From positions 4,929,973 to 4,993,972 of the forward strand of contig WBVU01000003.1 in NCBI GenBank assembly GCA_009192285.1: a stretch of 64,000 nucleotides of DNA. The letters are read 5' to 3'. The notes below the pieces were generated by a model. It saw only the letters and a program-made list of their open reading frames with translations, was not told where the DNA came from and searched no databases. The first letter of the stretch is position 1; each line of letters starts with the position of its first letter. Source of the DNA: Morchella semilibera. Taxonomy: Eukaryota; Ascomycota; Pezizomycetes; Pezizales; Morchellaceae. This document shows positions 60,099 to 64,000 of this stretch, piece after piece. A program made the position numbers and the translations under genes.

Positions 60099-60921
60099 AG
60101 GAGAGAATGAGAGCGAGGGTACTGCATGCTGTTAACTATATTCGCGCCTGATTCCGGTTCCTGCTTTATTCTAGTGATTTCCTAAATTTGGTAGCCGCTT
60201 TGTAACAAGGCCTAATTCTCATTCAGTGCTAAATTGCATTGACTACTTTTACGTCTCGTGCTGAACTAAGAATTACAGATGGCGGGTTGAACATTCTACT
60301 TTGGTTAATCATGTAATATCACTCGACTTGTTTACTAGCTTATATACATGTACTTATACCTTGTAGTTATCAAATCACTAGAAGGTAGGAGCGGCGTGGG
60401 CCACCATATTCAAGTAAACCCAAAGAAGTTATTCCTTTATTAAACAGTTAAAAACTCTTCGCTTGCTTCCGATAAGCTGCCCCAACTTTCCAAAGAACCT
60501 AGGCATTAGCGGTTGTGGTGCAATGTGGGCTGCGCGGGTGAGAGATTATGAAAAGCCATGCTCATAACAAGAGAAGAGGCCTCACCCCCGGCGCGGCTCC
60601 ACAGAGGACCTCATCTCTACAGGAGCAATTGAGATTTAAAACACTTGGCTCCGGCCTTATATCTATAATGCCCCTTTACCCACCAATCTAACCCGGTATA
60701 TGCATACATGCAAAAGAAAAGATATACTAGCTCCACTCATGTGCCCAATATTTACACACCACTACCCGCGCAAGAGGCAAGTACCACTACATATACAACA
60801 CATAAATTAAATGGAAACAACGAGAAAGACTCAAGAGAAAACCCCCCCAACCCTAGGTAGCTAGTATGAACAAATATAAACACATCAAATAAAAAAGCGG
60901 CAACTAGATTTTTCGCTAGTA
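60099..60921. other. Convergent 3' intergenic region
   Basis: 3' flanks of the copper transporter (+) and the PPR gene (-). One TACATGTA at about 60347. Nothing else seen. Confidence 0.5.
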
Positions 60922-63288
60922 TTAATGGCGGGCCCTTAGCTCCTGCAGATGGTTCCGGCTCTTCACCAACTTTCTCCTCACATGCTCCCTCTTTCTCTTC
61001 GGCAAAATATTAGGCTTCCCCTCTAATCCCTCGAAATATTTCAGAATCTCCCTCGCCTTCTGGTCGGCCGCTTGATCCTGCAGCCTCTCCTTGAGCTTTA
61101 CACACCGCGCCACGAGCCACGATATGAAGGCTTCGTCCTCTTGGCTTTCGGAAGTTTCCTTGGCTCTCCGGAGATACCTCATAAATATCCTGTCGGGCAT
61201 TTCCTGCTGTGCCTCCATGGTTTCCACCACCCAGCGCATTCCCTTTAAATCCTTAATCAAGGTATATGCATGCAGCAGTGTTGTCAACCCTACGATATTC
61301 CACTCTGAACCCCAGCTTGAAGTGCTGACTTGGTTCATTAGGAATATAGCACCGTGTGGATCGCCGGATACGGCGAGCTCCCATGCGGTCCTAACCAAGA
61401 TATAGTGGCTGATTGGTAGGCAATGTTTACTCATGAAATTATAGGAAGTGTGAAGTTGCCGCAAAATGGTATTCGGCTTTTCTGGCAAGGAGGGGGAAGG
61501 CGAAGAGGAATATATACTATTCGACGAGGATGAAAGCACGCTCAGTACGACGTCATTGACATGGACGCCTCGTTTGTGGGCGAGATATAGAAGGCGGGAG
61601 ACATTGTCGTGCTCGGATGCCGGGATTCGGAAAGACGCACGAACTACGGAGGCAGTGAGGAATGCTGAGGGTTTTAGACCCTGGGCTAATATGTCGGTGA
61701 ATATACAGATTGCATCATATGGGCGGCCTTCATCGGTTGCTGAATCCATTGCCTTAATCTCTGGTAAGAAGACATCATCCTTCAATAATGGAGAGGTGCG
61801 GCGGAGGTTTGCCCGACGCTCGTAGGCGAGGGAGTCTTTGAGCATAGAGTCAAGGAGCATCTTTTTCGTCATTGTGTTGACAAGACTCGGGTTTATGTCG
61901 AGTACGGCGTTGTAAAGACGGCGGAGAACAGAGGGTTGAGCTTTGGCTTGGCGAAGCTGATGAAACAGGATATTGAAGGTGAGAGCATCTGGAAGATGCC
62001 CAGCTGACTTCATATGATTGAACCACCGGTTCTTGGCTTCTTCATTTTTGGCGCGGCAAGAGGCATGAATCAAGACGTTATATGAATACCGGTCTGGAAC
62101 TATGCCAAGGGATACCATTGATTCGAAAAAACGCTCAACTAAAGGCAAATCGGCCACCCGGGCATAAGAATGTAAGAGGGCATTGAAGCCACGGGTCGAG
62201 AGCTTTATATTATAGCCCTGCATCCGTAGCATCGTTTTGCCAACAGCGTCCCAGTCTCCGGCCATTGATTGTTTACTGAGAAACAAAATAAATGTTTCGA
62301 GATTGTATCCCAGTCCTCTTTCCACCATCTCGTCCGCATATCTCTTTGCGAGGCCGTACTGGCTACAATCCAATGCCATCTTGATCATGATATTGTAGAC
62401 TGGAGAGTGTGGGCTTAAGTGTGTAGATTTCATCCACTCGAATACCCTAGTCATGTCCGGCAAGCTCTCGGTGAGTTTTCTCACCCCATACAGCAGTAAT
62501 TGAAACGAATGGCGCGTAACAGGCCCACCCGACTCCAAGACAACCTTTAACAAATCCTCTGCTTTGCTCAATTGCCCCATAGCAATAAAGTTTCTCAGGA
62601 TGATGTTAATCGTCACATAGTTGGGTTTGACAAGGCCTTGGTATTTCCTATATACCTCAATTAACTTACCCGGTCGATTATTTAACAGGTACGCCTCCAT
62701 GCAGAGGTTCAAACAAGAGGTATCGATCGATGCCGGATCCGTGATAGCCATTAGATTGAATATATGTGGTGTCCCTAGTGATCGTCGGTTCCGATTGAAG
62801 GCTTTCATTAACGATATTCCCAGTAATTGTATGTCTTTCTCGTCCGCTTTCTTCTCCTTCGCATCAATCCACTTATCCACAGCCTCTTTCAATCGCTTTG
62901 CGTTGATAAGACGGGAGCTATCCAAGAACCATGCTTTGGGGTTATGCATCTTCCTCTTCCTCTTAAACTTTATCCTTGTCTTCTTCCATTTCGCCCTGTT
63001 TGCGGACAAAGCCGAACTCCGTAGCACGTCCCGCTCGACCGGAGGTACCAATTGATGAGACACCAGCTCGGCCTCCGGTCCTTTTGTTTCTCCCACATGA
63101 GCCCCCAATTCCCCACCGTGAAGTCCTCTTTGTTTGAAAAACTCTCTTTCTCCCCAGTGATGATGTATTCGAGCGCAATTGACCGCCATAGTGGTGGGGC
63201 GGTATTTGTAGAGCCTGGGAAACAGGATTTGACGTAAATAACGGAGGGCGCTCTGGGAGGGCGCTAAGGCGTGCAATGAAGCTCTCAT
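60922..63288 (-). CDS. Mitochondrial pentatricopeptide repeat (PPR) protein, single exon
   Basis: 788 residues without introns. Residues 1-33 (MRASLHALAPSQSALRYLRQ...) are Arg/Leu/Ser-rich with no acids, a good mitochondrial presequence. A basic stretch follows (KKTRIKFKRKRK). From about residue 195 degenerate 35-residue helical hairpins recur: NYVTINIILRNFIAMGQLSK, HSFQLLLYGVRKL, SPVYNIMIKMALDCSQYG, STRGFNALLHSYARVADLP, DRYSYNVLIHASCRAKNEE and DALTFNILFHQLRQAKAQ. Further helices and a Lys/Arg-rich C-terminus (KRKREHVRRKLVKSRN) complete it. Proteins of this type bind specific organellar RNAs; the target cannot be told from sequence. The start at 63288 gives the best presequence, and the next in-frame Met (MAVNC) is also possible. 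A short leader precedes it. Confidence 0.88.
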   Translation of the reverse strand: MRASLHALAPSQSALRYLRQILFPRLYKYRPTTMAVNCARIHHHWGEREFFKQRGLHGGELGAHVGETKGPEAELVSHQLVPPVERDVLRSSALSANRAKWKKTRIKFKRKRKMHNPKAWFLDSSRLINAKRLKEAVDKWIDAKEKKADEKDIQLLGISLMKAFNRNRRSLGTPHIFNLMAITDPASIDTSCLNLCMEAYLLNNRPGKLIEVYRKYQGLVKPNYVTINIILRNFIAMGQLSKAEDLLKVVLESGGPVTRHSFQLLLYGVRKLTESLPDMTRVFEWMKSTHLSPHSPVYNIMIKMALDCSQYGLAKRYADEMVERGLGYNLETFILFLSKQSMAGDWDAVGKTMLRMQGYNIKLSTRGFNALLHSYARVADLPLVERFFESMVSLGIVPDRYSYNVLIHASCRAKNEEAKNRWFNHMKSAGHLPDALTFNILFHQLRQAKAQPSVLRRLYNAVLDINPSLVNTMTKKMLLDSMLKDSLAYERRANLRRTSPLLKDDVFLPEIKAMDSATDEGRPYDAICIFTDILAQGLKPSAFLTASVVRASFRIPASEHDNVSRLLYLAHKRGVHVNDVVLSVLSSSSNSIYSSSPSPSLPEKPNTILRQLHTSYNFMSKHCLPISHYILVRTAWELAVSGDPHGAIFLMNQVSTSSWGSEWNIVGLTTLLHAYTLIKDLKGMRWVVETMEAQQEMPDRIFMRYLRRAKETSESQEDEAFISWLVARCVKLKERLQDQAADQKAREILKYFEGLEGKPNILPKRKREHVRRKLVKSRNHLQELRARH

Positions 63289-64000
63289 CGTGGTCCGTCA
63301 TCATCGTCTGTGCGGAATCGTTACGGGTTGACGTCGCGCATTATGCGGGGGAGGCGTTGGTGGGGGGAGGGCGGCCGGCGTGTTACAATCGGTAGAGGGG
63401 CGGATTTTTTCTGGTTGTCGTCTGATTTTGTCACCCCATAGGCTAGCTTCACGGGTAGCCCTAACCCTGAATATAACGGTATAGTTCGCCTAAAGATCAA
63501 CTAGAATCACTTTCTCACTTTCTGTAACAGGATAATTATGTACAATTTGAAGAGGCCGTGCGCGTGAATGAGTGGGAGAAATTGAGGGTTGGAGCCCATT
63601 CCCACATACCGTATTGCAGGCGCCTCCACACACTTGGCTTTTTATGCTAGTGATTTTTAGATACATGTAAATACCATTAGTGTCATTAACGTAGAGATGA
63701 ACATTAGAGACTTTGCGCAAAAGACTCCAGAGTCTTTTCCCGGTAACCTGATTGGCGCCGATCCTCTCATCAGCCAACAATACAAGTGGGAAAAGACTCT
63801 GGTGTCTTTTGCGCAAAGTCCCTACATGTATTTAGACAATCATGACTTTAGGTTATATATATCTGCCGGTCCCTTTAGACTTTTTGTCGAACTTGGAATT
63901 GGGAACGCCAACGTGCAAATACGCGAAAGCCCCGTAGAGGAATTTTAAAGTACGCTATTACTATAATCCTGTCCCTATACATCGGGTTTGGAGAAATTTT
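63289..64000. other. Terminal intergenic region with a fold-back MITE
   Basis: PPR promoter, then an AT-rich stretch containing the 63705-63824 element and a TACATGTA just left of it (about 63663). No gene supported. Confidence 0.5.
63705..63824. mobile_element. Fold-back MITE, GACTTTGCGCAAA family, 120 bp, best preserved
   Basis: The left arm TAGAGACTTTGCGCAAAAGA then CTCCAGAGTCTTTTCCC, and the inverted right arm TAGGGACTTTGCGCAAAAGA then CACCAGAGTCTTTTCCC, differ at two positions over 37 bp. The core GGTAACCTGATTGGCGCCGA is shared with the other copies. Near-identical arms suggest recent activity or arm homogenisation. Confidence 0.9.

Noticed and set aside
63697-63948. 83-residue frame at the right end
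   Set aside because: It runs straight through a MITE (63705-63824); reading through inverted repeats is not evidence of coding.

Overview
The window is nuclear DNA of a filamentous ascomycete (Pezizomycotina). The evidence is the gene content (ADE12, NOC3, CTI6, CCT7, SmE, GPI2, TAL1, PRE4, a Ctr copper transporter, a Cid1-type nucleotidyltransferase), the short introns of about 42-154 nt with GT...CTAAC...AG signals, and several proteins whose only relatives I recall are in filamentous ascomycetes. Gene density is low, at about 19 genes in 64 kb. The long AT-rich, repeat-laden gaps would suit a large-genome lineage such as Pezizales, but that placement is only a guess.

Layout from left to right: ADE12 (162-1667, +); a PQ-loop membrane protein (2799-3712, -); a repeat-filled gap (3.7-9.4 kb); a Cid1/Cid13-type poly(A)/poly(U) polymerase (9600-13273, -); a gap; a small His-rich membrane protein (16082-16603, +) and a four-pass membrane protein (16789-17583, +); NOC3 (19296-21458, +); a repeat-rich gap (21.5-26.5 kb); a conserved fungal low-complexity protein (26505-28019, +); CTI6 (31602-33571, -); a conserved fungal Cx2C protein (36606-38304, +); CCT7 (39510-41668, +), convergent with SmE (42097-42558, -); an uncharacterised gene (44021-44991, -); a secreted GH43 arabinanase-type enzyme (47076-48350, +); GPI2 (50127-51516, -); TAL1 (52051-53394, -); PRE4 (55565-56570, -); a Ctr copper transporter (59212-60098, +); and a mitochondrial PPR protein (60922-63288, -).

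Most genes are unrelated housekeeping functions: purine synthesis, ribosome assembly, splicing, protein folding and degradation, GPI anchors, the pentose phosphate pathway, copper uptake and mitochondrial RNA. I see no biosynthetic cluster, no defence operon-like system, no CRISPR array and no complete transposase.

The unusual material is in the gaps. There are several families of short terminal-inverted-repeat elements (MITEs). Most have TA target duplications and CAGT-type ends, as expected for Tc1/mariner/pogo relatives. One family has self-complementary arms that vary between copies but match within a copy. One element sits inside another. The palindromic octamer TACATGTA occurs at least 40 times, where about one is expected by chance. 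Two genes (9600-13273 and 26505-28019) have conserved-looking C-terminal tails lying out of frame, consistent with single-base indels. The copper transporter needs a 7-nt microexon to be read correctly. Exon boundaries were worked out by hand from splice signals, reading frame and remembered family sequence. No search was run.
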